64,000 nt of DNA from Pyrocephalus nanus (taxonomy: Eukaryota; Chordata; Aves; Passeriformes; Tyrannidae). Under the pieces are notes generated by a model, which saw only the letters and a program-made list of their open reading frames with translations, searched no databases and was not told the origin of the DNA. The stretch spans positions 31,381,501-31,445,500 of the forward strand of contig CM076268.1 of NCBI GenBank assembly GCA_038380795.1. The letters run 5' to 3'. The translations under genes and the position numbers were made by a program. How positions within the stretch are numbered: the first letter of the stretch is position 1; the number at the start of each line of letters is the position of its first letter. Positions 20,586 to 31,932 of this stretch are shown here, piece by piece.

Positions 20586-23500
20586 TTAAAGTTGTATTCC
20601 CAAAGCAGAGCCAAGGCTCTGGAACAGAAGGATTGTAAAGGTACCACCATGTGGCGGGACTGTATTTCTCCCTCCTGCACTGCATCAGTGTGTTTTTCCT
20701 CTTCCTTTTATTCAACGTTATGTGAAAAATAGGAAACAAAGATAATTTGCATTTTGAACATGGGTATTTCTGCTTTATTTGACCTGGAATTAGTGAATTG
20801 TTTGCCTGGGGTGACTTCTGTGAATTCGGTGGATTGGATGACCATAAAGCTGTGTGTTTCCAGCAGCCCTGGCATGACTCATGGTACCTGGAGCTCTTTT
20901 TAGGAGGCTAGGCCAGTGTGGAAGCTGGTTTGGTATTTTGTCTCCAAGATACAAAAAAAAAAAAAAATATGGACAGAAACATCAACTTCTGTTTTTGCTT
21001 CATACAATTTCCCTTCAATTTAACACCTTCTTTACCATTTTACTTTAAATATCCTCGCTGCGTTTTGCTATTGCTATATAAAAAGATAGTATTTGGGGGG
21101 AAAAAATTGTTTTTACAATTCTATGTTTAGAAATAAGGAAATAATTGGAAATACTTTGTTGGACTAATATAACCAGTGCATTATATCTTATAAGGTATGT
21201 CAGCCTTACTGTATTTGTCACAGCAAATTGGAAAAGGGACCATTTTGGTCAAATAACTGGAGTTTTTTTGTGGAGTAGATGTCTGCCCTTAAAACTTTGA
21301 CTTTGTACAACTTGAAGTTCTTCATGTAGAGCAACTCTTTTTCTCATTATGTTTAATGAAGACAAAGCATTTTTTGGGGGGAATGCCCTAATTCTTTACT
21401 CAGTGTGGGACCATTATCTGTTGCTTTTCCACTTTTCTGTAAAAAGAACAAAGGGAGCTGAATTAATTCAAGTGGCTTAATTATACACAATAGGTCACAA
21501 TCTCCATCCTTAAATACCAGTTTTGACTCTTCCCCTCTGCTTTATTCGTGTGTAGAAATTTAATTGTAATGTTGCATCTGCACTGTTCATCTGTTTGTGT
21601 TAGAACAATGTCTTCAGTGCTTTAGCAGTAGATTGTGAAATTGCTTTTCTTTCTTTATCTGTTTTTCAACTGATTTTAAGTGTTTATTCCAGCATTTGAG
21701 AAAATTCTGCTGCTTTCTGGATTTTTTCATGTTTCAGCTGCAAATCTCAAGGTATTAACAAAAACCCAAATATTGGCTATCCTTAAATACATCTGTAATA
21801 TTCACAGGTTGCCCAAGAGAGAAAGTCTGAACTGATTTCAGCTTTCACTCCTTTCTGTGTTTTACCTTTAATATTGCTGTAATTTTCCCCAAGGAATGCT
21901 GGGGTTTTTTCCTGACTTGGGTGCTAAGAGTGCTGATCAGAGGCAAAGCTTCAATATTCATTTATGCCACCTACGTTTTAATGCCATTTGCCTGTCATTT
22001 GGCAATATTTATCCTTTAATTTTTGGTTGGGTTTGCTTAAGCCCTAGTTTCCCCCTTGTCAGAGGAAGAATATCAGTGGAAAAGTAATGGAAAAATTACT
22101 GGAGGGTAATGGAAAATTATTTTTCCATCACTCCTTCAGTTCATCTTTTGTATTTTGTTGCACATTCTGTTGTTCCACAGCCCTCCTGGTGGCTGGCTCA
22201 TCCTGGAGAAACATCAGGGATTCAGCTCAATCTACATTTTCCTGGCTGGCAAATATCCTCTGCTTTCTTTTGTCACCAGCCACTTATACATCCCCTCTCC
22301 CCACATACACCATGTTAAAAATCAGGTCAGGTATAAAGGCAGGACTTGAGTTCCTTTTTCCTAAAAGCAAATTTTGCCCAATGTTCATGTCAATCTCATC
22401 TCAGTGATCTTTTTTGTTATCCCAGTTGCTGTTTCATCAAAGCTGTTTCCTCCTTTATTGAAGCACTGTGTGTTATTGCTTGAAGTGAAGGCTATGGATT
22501 CATTATTAGCATTTATCCTTTTTAATCTGAGTGAAGTACAAATAATCCTTGGCTCTGTTGACTAATGCTCTTGCAGCTAAGCAGTAGAGAAAGTAGGAGG
22601 TAAACTTTTCGCACTATCAGCTTGTTCTGCCATTCAGTTTTCAGTTTCCTTGAGGCAAATACCTGTATCATGTATTACAGCATGCAAGAGATCTGGGTTT
22701 TTTTCCATGCCGTGCATTACTAGCAGTTCGTTTGCAAGTTCATCTTTTGTTGTATCACTTGCTACAGGAGATGTCAAATTTCCTAGAGACAATTTTGGGA
22801 GATGCATTCCTTCCATTAGAGTTAAATCTATGAAAATAGTGGACAGATGTACAGCTATGGGCAAACTATGGGTGTGGCATGGAATAACAACCTGGTCATG
22901 CTAATAACTGGTAAGTTGAATTGACTGGCCAACTCCTAGTAATTTTTTCAGCAACTTGAGTCACTTGGGCTGAAAATTTCTATGCTGGTGTTTGTCTGCC
23001 AGGTATCAGTACTGCCAACGTTGTTGTTGAATGGCTCTGTGAAGAACTGGTGATTATGTGGGGGTTTTCTAACTCAAAGAGATTCTGCATCTGCAACACC
23101 TCATTTCTTGTTTGTCGCATCACAGTCTCACATAATTTTCCACCTCTGCCTATTCCCTCCTATCCCATCCACAGTGATGTAGGGCCTGATTGAAATCTCA
23201 TTCCTCTGTACCAATATGCAAAGGAAAAGAAAGAGACTGCCATATATTTCTGGCTCACCTAAGGAAACCAGAATCTGTTCACACAAAATAAAGCTGCTCC
23301 AGATACATCTGTGTTGAAAGAAATTGCTCTTTCTTTTCCTTGTCCCATATCTCGTGGTTGGTCAGGTTTATAGATGTTGGTGTCAATATTCAGTGAGAGT
23401 TGGCTCTGGGTTTGCTGCAAGAAGCCTGGGAGCAGCAATGGTACACCCAGCTCCCTGTAGCAGCTGCAGCTCCAGAGGTGTGTCATTGGCTTCAAACCAT

Positions 23501-24067
23501 TATTAAATCCTTATGATGGTGTATGTTGTTGTCTGTACAAATGCCCTTTTTTAAGGCCGCCTGATCCTGTGATTTCAAGGCTGTGATATGACAGTTGAGC
23601 AGTCTGTCACTGCATTGTGTTTATTTCCTTTCATCGTTTTAGATTTGCTGCCTCTTGGTTCCACAGTAGATGCCAATGATAGGGAATAATGACAGTGAAT
23701 AGGAGTGCTTGACCCTCAGATACACCCTGCAGTTTAATGCCACTTGTTTTGTATTGTCTGGTTTCTCTTCTGAAAATGTTGCAGTTAGTTTTCTGAGTGG
23801 ACGCTTTTCCAAGGCCTCCCATTTTTATGTGTCTGTGTGCCTTGAAATGGGTAAGGAAATGGCTCCAAATCCTTGTGTGAAGATAATCCCTCAGTGTGCC
23901 CACCTTTTGCTTGTGCTAAGGCTAAGACCTGTTGGAAAACCAGCAGCCAAACCCTCTGTGAGACATCTGAGAGAGGGGGTGAGCCTTTCTCCCTGCTCCT
24001 CACCTGGAGCTAACTTGGAAAATTTGACCTGGTACTTCTTAAAATAAAGCCAACCATTCCCCCTGTG
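20586..24067. other. Intergenic, nothing recognised
   Basis: Both strands were read. Only short open frames without family motifs were found, and no RNA gene, no clear transposon and no tandem array of note. AATAAA words occur at about 23286 and 24040, so a longer 3' UTR cannot be excluded. Confidence 0.6.
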
Positions 24068-24091
24068 CCCACCCCCCTCCCCCCTCCCCCC
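24068..24091 (-). repeat. C-run with four tracts (G-quadruplex motif on minus strand)
   Basis: The C runs have lengths 3, 6, 6 and 6 and are separated by single A or T bases. The minus strand therefore carries four G-tracts with 1-nt loops, a canonical, stable G4 pattern. Confidence 0.85.
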
Positions 24092-24309
24092 GCAAACAAC
24101 CAGCCCTTGATAAAAATGAGTTTTGGAAATAAAAAGCCAAGGGAAAGCAATGACTTATGCAGCAGTTAGTAATCTCTGCTGAAGAATATATTAGAGAAAA
24201 GTAAAACTGACAGCAGGAGGGCTCCTGCAGTTGTGGTCTTAACAAATTGCTATGGATCTGATTTGGCTATTTATTATCTCTAATCCTAGTGGTCTACCGG
24301 GAAGGAAGG

Positions 24310-24560
24310 GAAATAATTACTAATGACAGATTTTAGTTAAAGTTAATTTATTGGTGGTGAAAGTAATTGCGTGTTCCAGGTGTTCATCAGTTTAGCAAGA
24401 CAACATTTAACTATTGAATATTCCAATTACAATGTGGTTAATTAAACATGATTAAGCTGTTGGGTTTACAAACACACAACTAATTATGTATAATTACACT
24501 TTGTAGTGGGTTTATGGTATACAGCATGCAAGATAGATGTGGTATTTAAAATCTTTCAGA
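24310..24560. promoter_or_regulatory. TAAT-dense block, candidate conserved non-coding element
   Basis: This is AT-rich unique sequence with many homeodomain-type cores on both strands, for example TAATTGCG, CCAATTAC, GTTAATTAAAC and CTAATTATGTATAATTAC. No coding potential or repeat is visible. Enhancer function is an inference from composition alone. Confidence 0.25.
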
Positions 24561-24882
24561 AGATTTTGTAAATCTGCATTTTCTAAGGGACTGCCTTATG
24601 CTTTTCCATTAGTATATAGGTATTGACAGCTTGCTGCGTTCTTAAATCAGAAACCTGTGGAGAAGTTTTAGTGAGATACTGAAATATCAGTTAAGAACCA
24701 TAAAAAAGGCAGAGGGGAGAGTGGAACCTGCTCGGAATTTGCAGGTGAATGGTAAAAATCTTGTGCGGATTGGTAAAAGCTGGTGGTTTAAGTTTGCTAC
24801 TTAAAGTCTTCTGTGATTTAGGCAGAGTTTTTTGATGCAGTGAGAACTATATTTGTTGGATGCTGTGGCTGTTGGGTCACCC

Positions 24883-25499
24883 TGTGGTAGTTAGGACCTG
24901 GCTCCCTGCCAAATGCCTGAATTCACAGTAACAGCCCCCTTCCCCCTCCCTTTTTCCCTTAGAGCAAAGGAAAAAAAAATATAAAAAAAATTGAAGAACC
25001 TGAAATCAAGCTACTTACATAAAAATATATATATGTTTACGTATGTTAGAGTTATATACAATTAAGATGCTATGTACACAGCGCAGGGAATCCAACACAC
25101 ACACTCTCGCCCCCGCCCCCCAAGGGAAAGGGGAAAAAAGGGACAAAAAGGAACACAGAACAGATATACACAATCAAAACCAAGAACTAGCAAAATACTA
25201 GCAAAACAAATCTCACCACGTCCCTCCAAGAAGCAAGATCGCCAGACACGGCCAGCACTCCCCAGTCCCCAGTCTCCCACATGGTAGGCCAGTGGTCACT
25301 GCAGGGCTCAGCCTCTAGATAAGCGAGACCAGCGCAAGGACCCACTGCCCTGAACCTTGCTGGAAAAGAAGAGAGATAGGTCTCTAATCTCCAACTTATT
25401 TATACCCTGGTTTACGTAAAAATCATGGAATACTGGGTACATGTCCACTTCCTTGGGTACAAACTGGTTACTAGGAAGGCCTAGACCAAAACCATCACA
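24883..25499. mobile_element. Solo LTR of an ERVL-like endogenous retrovirus (617 bp)
   Basis: The ends are TGTGGTAGTT at the left and CCATCACA at the right. The termini are therefore imperfect inverted repeats beginning TGTG and ending CACA. A perfect 5-bp target duplication CACCC flanks the element at 24878-24882 and 25500-25504; 5 bp is typical of class III (ERVL) insertions. No gag, pol or env sequence adjoins, so it is a solo LTR left by recombination. TATA-like boxes occur about 100 bp from each end (TATAAATA on the minus strand near 25400, TATAAAAAAA on the plus strand near 24978), so orientation is uncertain, with the minus strand weakly favoured. I cannot name the family. Confidence 0.8.
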
Positions 25500-25504
25500 C
25501 ACCC

Positions 25505-25874
25505 TTAGGAGCAGCTCCAGGGGTGGTGGTTGCTGAGGGGCCAGGGTGTTTATGGGGGCATCAAGAGCCTCTGGGAAGGGTTTGGAAGAGTCTGGGTTTT
25601 AGTGGTGGGTTTGCTGCAGATGGGTACATCCCCTGAGGGGGTGAGGGCAGGTGGGTGCTCGGCCAGGCCCAGGCAAGAGATTTCACCCCCTGAAGCCAAT
25701 GCTCTACAACAAACTAGAACTGCTGAACTAAGGAATGGTGATGTTTAATTTACAGCAGGTCTTGCAACTCAGTGATTTCAGAGAACTTTTCCAGCCTTGT
25801 CCCCACGGCCGGGAGGTGCTGCCCCCCCCACACCTCGAGCCCTCAGTGCTCCCTAGGGGCCACCTGCCCACACG
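25505..25874. other. GC-rich non-coding patch beside the LTR
   Basis: This stretch is G-rich on the plus strand (reiterated GGGT and GGTGG words) and then C-rich, with a C8 run near 25825. I recognise no gene. It could be remnant promoter or CpG-rich sequence leading into the 27-bp repeat that follows. Confidence 0.4.
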
Positions 25875-25985
25875 ATGGCGGTTGTGCCACCTGTCCACAA
25901 AATGGCGGTCGTGCCGCCTGTCCACAAAATGGCGCCTGAGGGCAAAGGTGTGCGAATGGCGTGTGGGGGCCATGCCCTGTGGTGA
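25875..25985 (+). repeat. 27-bp tandem repeat with ATGGCG at each unit (YY1-like cluster)
   Basis: ATGGCG recurs at 25875, 25902, 25929 and 25956, exactly 27 bp apart; the first two units are near-identical and the last two diverged. AAAATGGCGG in the units fits the YY1 core AANATGGCGG. Because 27 is divisible by 3, all four ATGs share one open frame of 36 codons (MAVVPPVHK twice, then MAPEGKGVR and MACGGHALW) ending TGA at 25983. A small protein is conceivable but unproven; a regulatory repeat is more likely. Confidence 0.8.
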
Positions 25986-28295
25986 TGGCTGTCCCCCAAT
26001 GCTGTAAACACCTGTGCTTTCTTCAAGACTCGAAACACATGGCGTGGTTCAGGTCTTTGGAGCTTGGGTTGTGGTCTAGCTTTGTGTTGCAGCCCTTGTG
26101 ATTAGGGCATGGAACCTCTGTTAGGTACGGAGTCTGCAGTAGCCCTTCAGGCTTAATTCCTGCCCTGATGGATGCACGTGTCATTTAAATATGCATGATA
26201 CTTTTGCTGGGAAAGCTGTGCGCTGCACTGCACTTGTTGTAAGGGCTGTTTTATTCTCTGATTTGTGCTATGGTTCAACTTTGAGAAAGAGGCGCTGAGG
26301 AGAATGTGTGTTTGTGCAGGAAGGAGTCGCCATGGCTTCGTGAGGGAAATGTGAAGGAGCACCCTCTCCAGTGCCCAGTGACATGGGGCTTTCTTGGCAG
26401 GGAAGACACTGTCCTTCCTTTTTTTGACTTCATTCTTGTGTGTCTGAGTGCTTGTGGGAATATAACACTTGCTTACCAGAAGATGTTTTACACATGTCAT
26501 TGGTACCCATATGAATATACTGAAGTATGTTCAGTCCTTCTGCCCTTGGCATTCGCTTTCATGGCCATTCAGTTGGAAATCTGTAATAGTATCAGGCAAC
26601 AACTAGAAATCCACAGTAATATCCAGCAACTTAGGTCAGAAACCGTGTCCTTTCCTCCCTAGTCATGAGTAAGCATTAGCATCATCATTACTAATAAAAT
26701 CAAACGAATGCTAGTTAATATGTTGAAGTAACTTTAAATGGTACTTTTTAAATTTCAAGTCTACTTTGTACTGACACAGGTGGTTTTTTTTGTTCTTCTT
26801 TCTGCATGCTCAAGTATATCCCATAAAGGCAGAACAAGTCCCTAATGGAAATTAACCTTTGTGCAGACTTCTAGCGCCAGAAGGATATGCTGCAATTACT
26901 AAAACTCTAATGGATTTATAATTGTTTTGGGTTTTTCTAAACCGGGAGTGCATTGTGTCAAGTGAACTTGCCCTGAAGTGGAACTTTGCATTGAATTTTA
27001 CATTGAATTCTCCTGTCCTGTTCAGGACCGTCACTTGGCCTGTCAAATGCAGCACTGAGGAGCAGTGTGGCTGTACCAGGTGAGCGCCAACCTGATGAGA
27101 TCCCTTGTTTAGGGAGAAAAGACCCTTTCATCCCATGTTATGGATAATCCAGAGGTGGGCCTTGGGTGGAGCAGGCTGTGCTCCCTCCCCCTGGCCATGC
27201 AGGGTTCATGTTCTTTTCCCTACCGGTTGCTTGAGAAATACTTTCTGTTCTGAAGGTCTGGAAATGACAATAAGAAGTTTAATATTTTTTAACTTTGTTT
27301 TATTTATGAGCAACAAATTACAATGAAATAAAAGAGGATGAAAATAAAATTTTACAGTGTACCTTTTAGGCAGTTTTTATACTTCTCTCTAACTGGAAGG
27401 TTAAAAGAGCAAAGTAATATTGACTAAGTGTCTGGTCTTTACATAAGTGTTCTTGAAAGTTAATCAATCCACTTGTACCCTAAACAGTGTTAGCTTTTTA
27501 GTTCAGAGAGGCTGTGGGAAAATTCACCTGGCTTTTCTGGCTCTAAGAAGATGGCAGGGCTGGAAGCAAACTGTGATGAGCTTGTTTGCCTATGCCTTGA
27601 TGGGATTAAGATTGGGTGCTGTACTGTCACTGGGATGATGTTTTCTCTATATTTAATTGACCATTGCAGCTTGCAAACAGCCCATTAGCTAATGTATTTA
27701 TGCTTCTTGAGGCTACTGCTGAGTGGTGATAGTCTCTTCCTCTTGTGTTTGTTACAGAAAAGCTTAAGGTAGTTTGAATGAATTTGGAGAGAACAGCAAA
27801 AAGGCAGGAAGAGGTTGGTTTTCTCGTTGTGCTTGTTAATATGGATCTATAACTTGGAGGCTTTGTTGAAGAGCATTAAAATGCATAGACTTTTAATGAG
27901 ACTGCAAGAGAAAACAATCACTGTTACCCAAGTAATCTATCACTGCAGCTTTGGTCTTGAAAAATGAACAGGGATGTACAAGTCTTTCTGACCTTCAGAC
28001 TCTCTCTGGTGCTGTAGCTCACCTCTGGACACATAAAAGCAGGACTAGGCAGGGAGAAGGGTGACCTCTGGTTTTGGCCCAGCTGTGGGGAAATTTGGCT
28101 GGCTTTGAGAAAAGCCTGGTGATTTCTGCTTCTCTGACAGTAATGTGGATGAGGGCTCCATCTCTGCTGTTTCCCTGCCTGGGTGTGAGCCATGACCCTT
28201 TATATAACCCCACTGAGATGTAAGTGTGGCTGTTTTCATTTGGCTTATTAGCTGTAGATGTGAGCAGCATTAAGGTTCTCTATTTACCTTAACAT
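25986..28295. other. Intergenic, nothing recognised
   Basis: Mixed composition with no identifiable exon, RNA gene or transposon. A weak two-copy 30-bp direct repeat lies at 26576-26635 (GAAATC...GCAAC). The frame at 26306-26662 shows no family motif. Confidence 0.6.
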
Positions 28296-28326
28296 ACACA
28301 CACAGGGGATGTGTGTGTGTGTGTGT
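28296..28326. repeat. (CA)n-GGGG-(TG)n microsatellite
   Basis: ACACACACA at 28296-28304 is followed by GGGGA and then TG repeats from 28310 to 28326. The two tracts are mutually complementary, so a short foldback is possible. Confidence 0.9.
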
Positions 28327-29837
28327 TGTAGCAGGATTAGATGGTTTTCATTTGGTGGAGGGTTCTCTGCTAAAATCCCCACAGAGAAAACACACTTCCC
28401 AGACAGCCACACTTTTCTGCATGAATTTTTAAAATCCATCCAGGGCCCTGTTTATCCAGTCTGGAATAAATTGCTCTGGATGGAAGGGATTTTCCTGTTC
28501 CCTGTGAGCTGCTGGTCCCATCCTGTCAGGATGGCAGCCTGCCTGTGCCTCCCTCTGCTCTGGAGGGGACGTAGCTGCTGCCTTCACAGGCAGGCTGCAA
28601 TTATTTGGGATAATAAATAAATCTCTGGTGATTTTGGTCTCTGCTTTCAACGAAACCTTAATTGCATTATATGCAGTGAAACTGCAAAAGGATAGTGTGA
28701 TAGAATGGGAGGGGAAGAAAAGGAAGGTTTCATAACAGGCTTGACCTCTGAGCTCCATTTTACTGCTTCCAGAAGGAAACCTCTGCTCTTGCCTCACTCT
28801 GGTTGCCTCCCTGTTCCTGGTTTGTGGGTTTGCCTGGGTGATGTACAGTGGCAATAACTTGCAGATGGCTTTGTGTGTGACAGCTGGATTGTTGTTTTTA
28901 ATCTTGCTCATTTCCAGTGTGCACTCCCCTTTCCCTACCTCTTCCAGAGGAAGCTGCCTTCTCGTTTCAGCAACCTTCAGCGTTGAGGTGCGGATGTTGC
29001 TGCTCGCTGCTGTCTTCTGGGTGAGATCTTTGCTTTCAGGTCTCTGGGAGTAGCTTAGTGGCAGAGCAAGCTCAAGGTTGTGCTTGCCCAAAGGCTGCTG
29101 AAAGAGTGGAGAGAAAAAAAAAAAACCTACCCCAATAAAATGCATGAAAACCTTGAAGAAACTGCAGTAAAGTTGCTTAATGACTGAGGAAAGGGCTGAG
29201 TAAAAGACAAAATAAAATGACTTGAGAACACAAAGTAAGTGGCCATAAAATGAGTGTTTATGGACGAGCAGGTTTGTGAAGCCTTGCTCCCTGCTTCCTG
29301 AACATGGTTAATGAACAAAGCCTTGAGATGGTTTTTATTCAGTTGTGATTATTGCCAGGTTTGTCTGTGCAGAGAGGAGAGATGGAAAAGCAATAAAAAA
29401 ATAAAGGCAGCTGACTGTAGGAATGGATGTGTGGCAGTTTGGCCTCATCTTCTGCCCCAAACCAGAGGGTGGTTTTGCCCTCAGTGTCTCTAAAGGGCTG
29501 CCTGTGTGTGAGCAGAGTTGCTGAAAGTATCAGCATGTGATCACAGGCCCAAGAGAGTATCTGAAGACTGGACACGTGTGCTTTACTCCTTATTTTTGCC
29601 TTGGGGGATGCATGGGGTGCCTGCACCCAGGAACAGCTGCAGGCCTGAGGAGAGGCTGGGGCTGCTCCAGGCTGGACATGGCCAGTTCCAGCAGCCTCAT
29701 GGCTTAAACCTTGCTGAGCCCCTCAGCCCTGAGTGTGGCACCTCATGGGGACAGAGGAGGGAATCACTACCAGGACCTGGGAGAGGCACAGGAGCTAGAA
29801 GTGAAGGAGGGAGGGTGAGTTGGGAAAAAGAGAGTAA
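28327..29837. other. Intergenic with one long chance-like open frame
   Basis: The minus strand 28429-29145 has the longest unspliced open frame of the window (238 codons). It has no recognised domain, signal peptide or homologous motif, and short frames exist opposite it. I do not annotate it as a gene. Confidence 0.55.
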
Positions 29838-29909
29838 GGGAAAATAATGTATCTTTGTTTCTTACCATCCAGACCTAGTTTAATTGGTAAGAAATAACAT
29901 TATTTTCCC
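29838..29909. repeat. 72-nt foldback
   Basis: GGGAAAATAATGT (29838-29850) pairs with ACATTATTTTCCC (29897-29909). TTTCTTACC (29858-29866) pairs with GGTAAGAAA (29886-29894). This gives 22 base pairs with an asymmetric 7/2-nt internal loop and a 19-nt apical loop. It could be a MITE remnant or a hairpin RNA; no further evidence is available. Confidence 0.85.
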
Positions 29910-31903
29910 CCAAGTTGATTCCCTTGCACCTGTGATAGCAATAGGTGAGGGATCTCCCTGTCTGTGTATCCCTGGCTTTGTATCTTGACCCACAAGCTTT
30001 TTTGCTGTGTTTTCTGCCCTGCCTGGCTGAGGAGGGGAAGTGAGAGCAGCCAGGTGGGCATCTGGCAGACAGCCATGGTCAACCTGCTACAGAAACTTTT
30101 AATTGACCTCTAAAACATATCTGTTGAGGGGTTTAGAAGTAGTTCTGATACTGATCACTTCTGACCTCTTATTCTCTCCAGCATGTGTGTGGAGCTGCCC
30201 TGAGGCAGCTTCAGGTGGTATTTTAATAGGTGTTGGGTGTGTGGGTGAGAACAGAATGTGACCCACTCTCATACCAGCATAAAGCAGTTCAGTATTGTGT
30301 GAAGGATGACCCTTTACTGTTGCCTGGTTTGAGGTGGCACCCCTGTTTTGTATCCAGGGGTGAGCAGCAGCTTCTGCTTGGGAATGGAAACACTAAATCA
30401 GAGAGTGTATTTTGTGGGAACTGCAGGTGGCAGTAGGAGCTAAGTTTTACAGAAACAATGTTTTGAATTTCTGTCCTTCGCAGTAGCTTGCCATATGGCA
30501 AAAACTTGAATCTCTGCAAGAACCTTCTCTTAAAGCCAGCACTCCGTGTTTTTAAGGACTTGACAGCTCATTTTAAGGGGCAGTGTTTTCACTAAGTGTA
30601 ATGACACTTTCTGCTCCCTTTGGAATGCCCTGTACTGCTTTCCCCAAAAGTGGGGGGAAAATGCTCATTGAACTCTGGTTTTCTTTACTGTGTTCCAATT
30701 GGGTAAGTAGCTTAAGTGGGGTATTACTTACATTTACCATAATCAAAATGGTTTGAATTTAAGAAGTGACTCAATTGCTCTAAGTTAACCCTGGGACTTG
30801 GAAGTTGTATGTATTAGTTTGGTTTCTGGTCATTGAGAAGACCTTAATTCAGTGACTAGCCAAGAGATAATGAACTAAGTGTTGTACCCCATGCTCTATG
30901 TATTTTTGACTTAGAAGTTACCTGTCATCAAGTGCTCTCTCCTTGAGGATACACACATTTATTTGTCTGATTCAGTCAGAATAAAGACTGTACTTGGGTT
31001 TATTGCATACCACGGGGAACTTGAGAGAGACAAGGCACTGAAATAAAGGTGTGCTTATGTTGTTCAGATGGTTCTTTGTGCAAACAGGGATGTGCCTGTG
31101 TGCTCTGTGTACGCTGGGATCAGCGGGCAGGGTGTGTGCATGTTTTAAGTTTGGCTATACTGGCTTATGATTAAGCTGGAAAAACTTTCCAAAACACCTA
31201 AGATTGCTATTTCTGAGCTCTGAGGTGAGGCTTGGTACAGACAAAGCAGTGTCTAAAAAGTACTAATTGCTCTTACTGATGAAGTTGTACCATGATAAGT
31301 GCAAATCCCAGAGAGATTAATGCTGATGGCAGGGTCAGTTCAAAATCTGCAGGAAGCATTCTTGGTAGCATGTTTTTCAATTAAAAAACAAGAGCAAAGT
31401 AGTTAGATGTATTGCTGTGAATTAAATACTTACTCTAGAGCTAATTGCTTTTGTTGGTAGTTTTTCAGATGTACACTAGGAAGACAACAGATAGTTTGGA
31501 CTGTGAAGGACTGATCCGTGTTTTGAAAGTTTTCCCTGGCACGAAGCACTCTGATTGTTGGTCTCCCCCTTGTGCTTCTTCCTTAGTGCTGAATGCTGAT
31601 TACAAGCCATATATTTACACTCTTGCTCCTAGTTGGAGCAGGAGCATCAGGGAATCTCTGTACCGGAGCCAGCACTGTCAGAGAGCACGTCCCAGCCTCC
31701 CAGTGGGAAATACTGGCACACAGTGTGATGTACAACTGTATTACCTATTAAAAAGAGATTATTTAGGGCATGTAGAAGAGAGACTGTATTATAAATTAAA
31801 CAAAGAACAAGATGCAATTTAATAACTGTTCCTGTGTACTGGGAAATCCCAGAGTGCGCATATAAGGTCTTACTGCCAGGATGTTGCTGTTGGGGAGGAT
31901 CCT
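29910..31903. other. Intergenic, nothing recognised
   Basis: No exon, RNA gene or transposon was identified. The frame at 31445-31822 (+, 125 codons) shows no family motif. Confidence 0.6.
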
Positions 31904-31932
31904 GGGGTGGGGGAGCTCAGGAGGGAGGGAGG
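31904..31932 (+). repeat. G-rich tract, possible G-quadruplex
   Basis: The G runs have lengths 4, 5, 3 and 3, with loops of 1, 9 and 1 nt. The 9-nt loop makes it weaker than the motif at 24068. Confidence 0.55.

Noticed and set aside
25735..26007. 90-codon frame across the 27-bp repeat
   Set aside because: The frame exists because a period of 27 keeps all phases open. Repeats read similarly in other frames and on the other strand, so no protein is inferred.
28429..29145. Minus-strand 238-codon open frame, the longest in the window
   Set aside because: No recognised domain, low-complexity FFFF and charged patches, competing frames on the opposite strand, and no promoter or splice context. 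Length alone is not enough in 64 kb.
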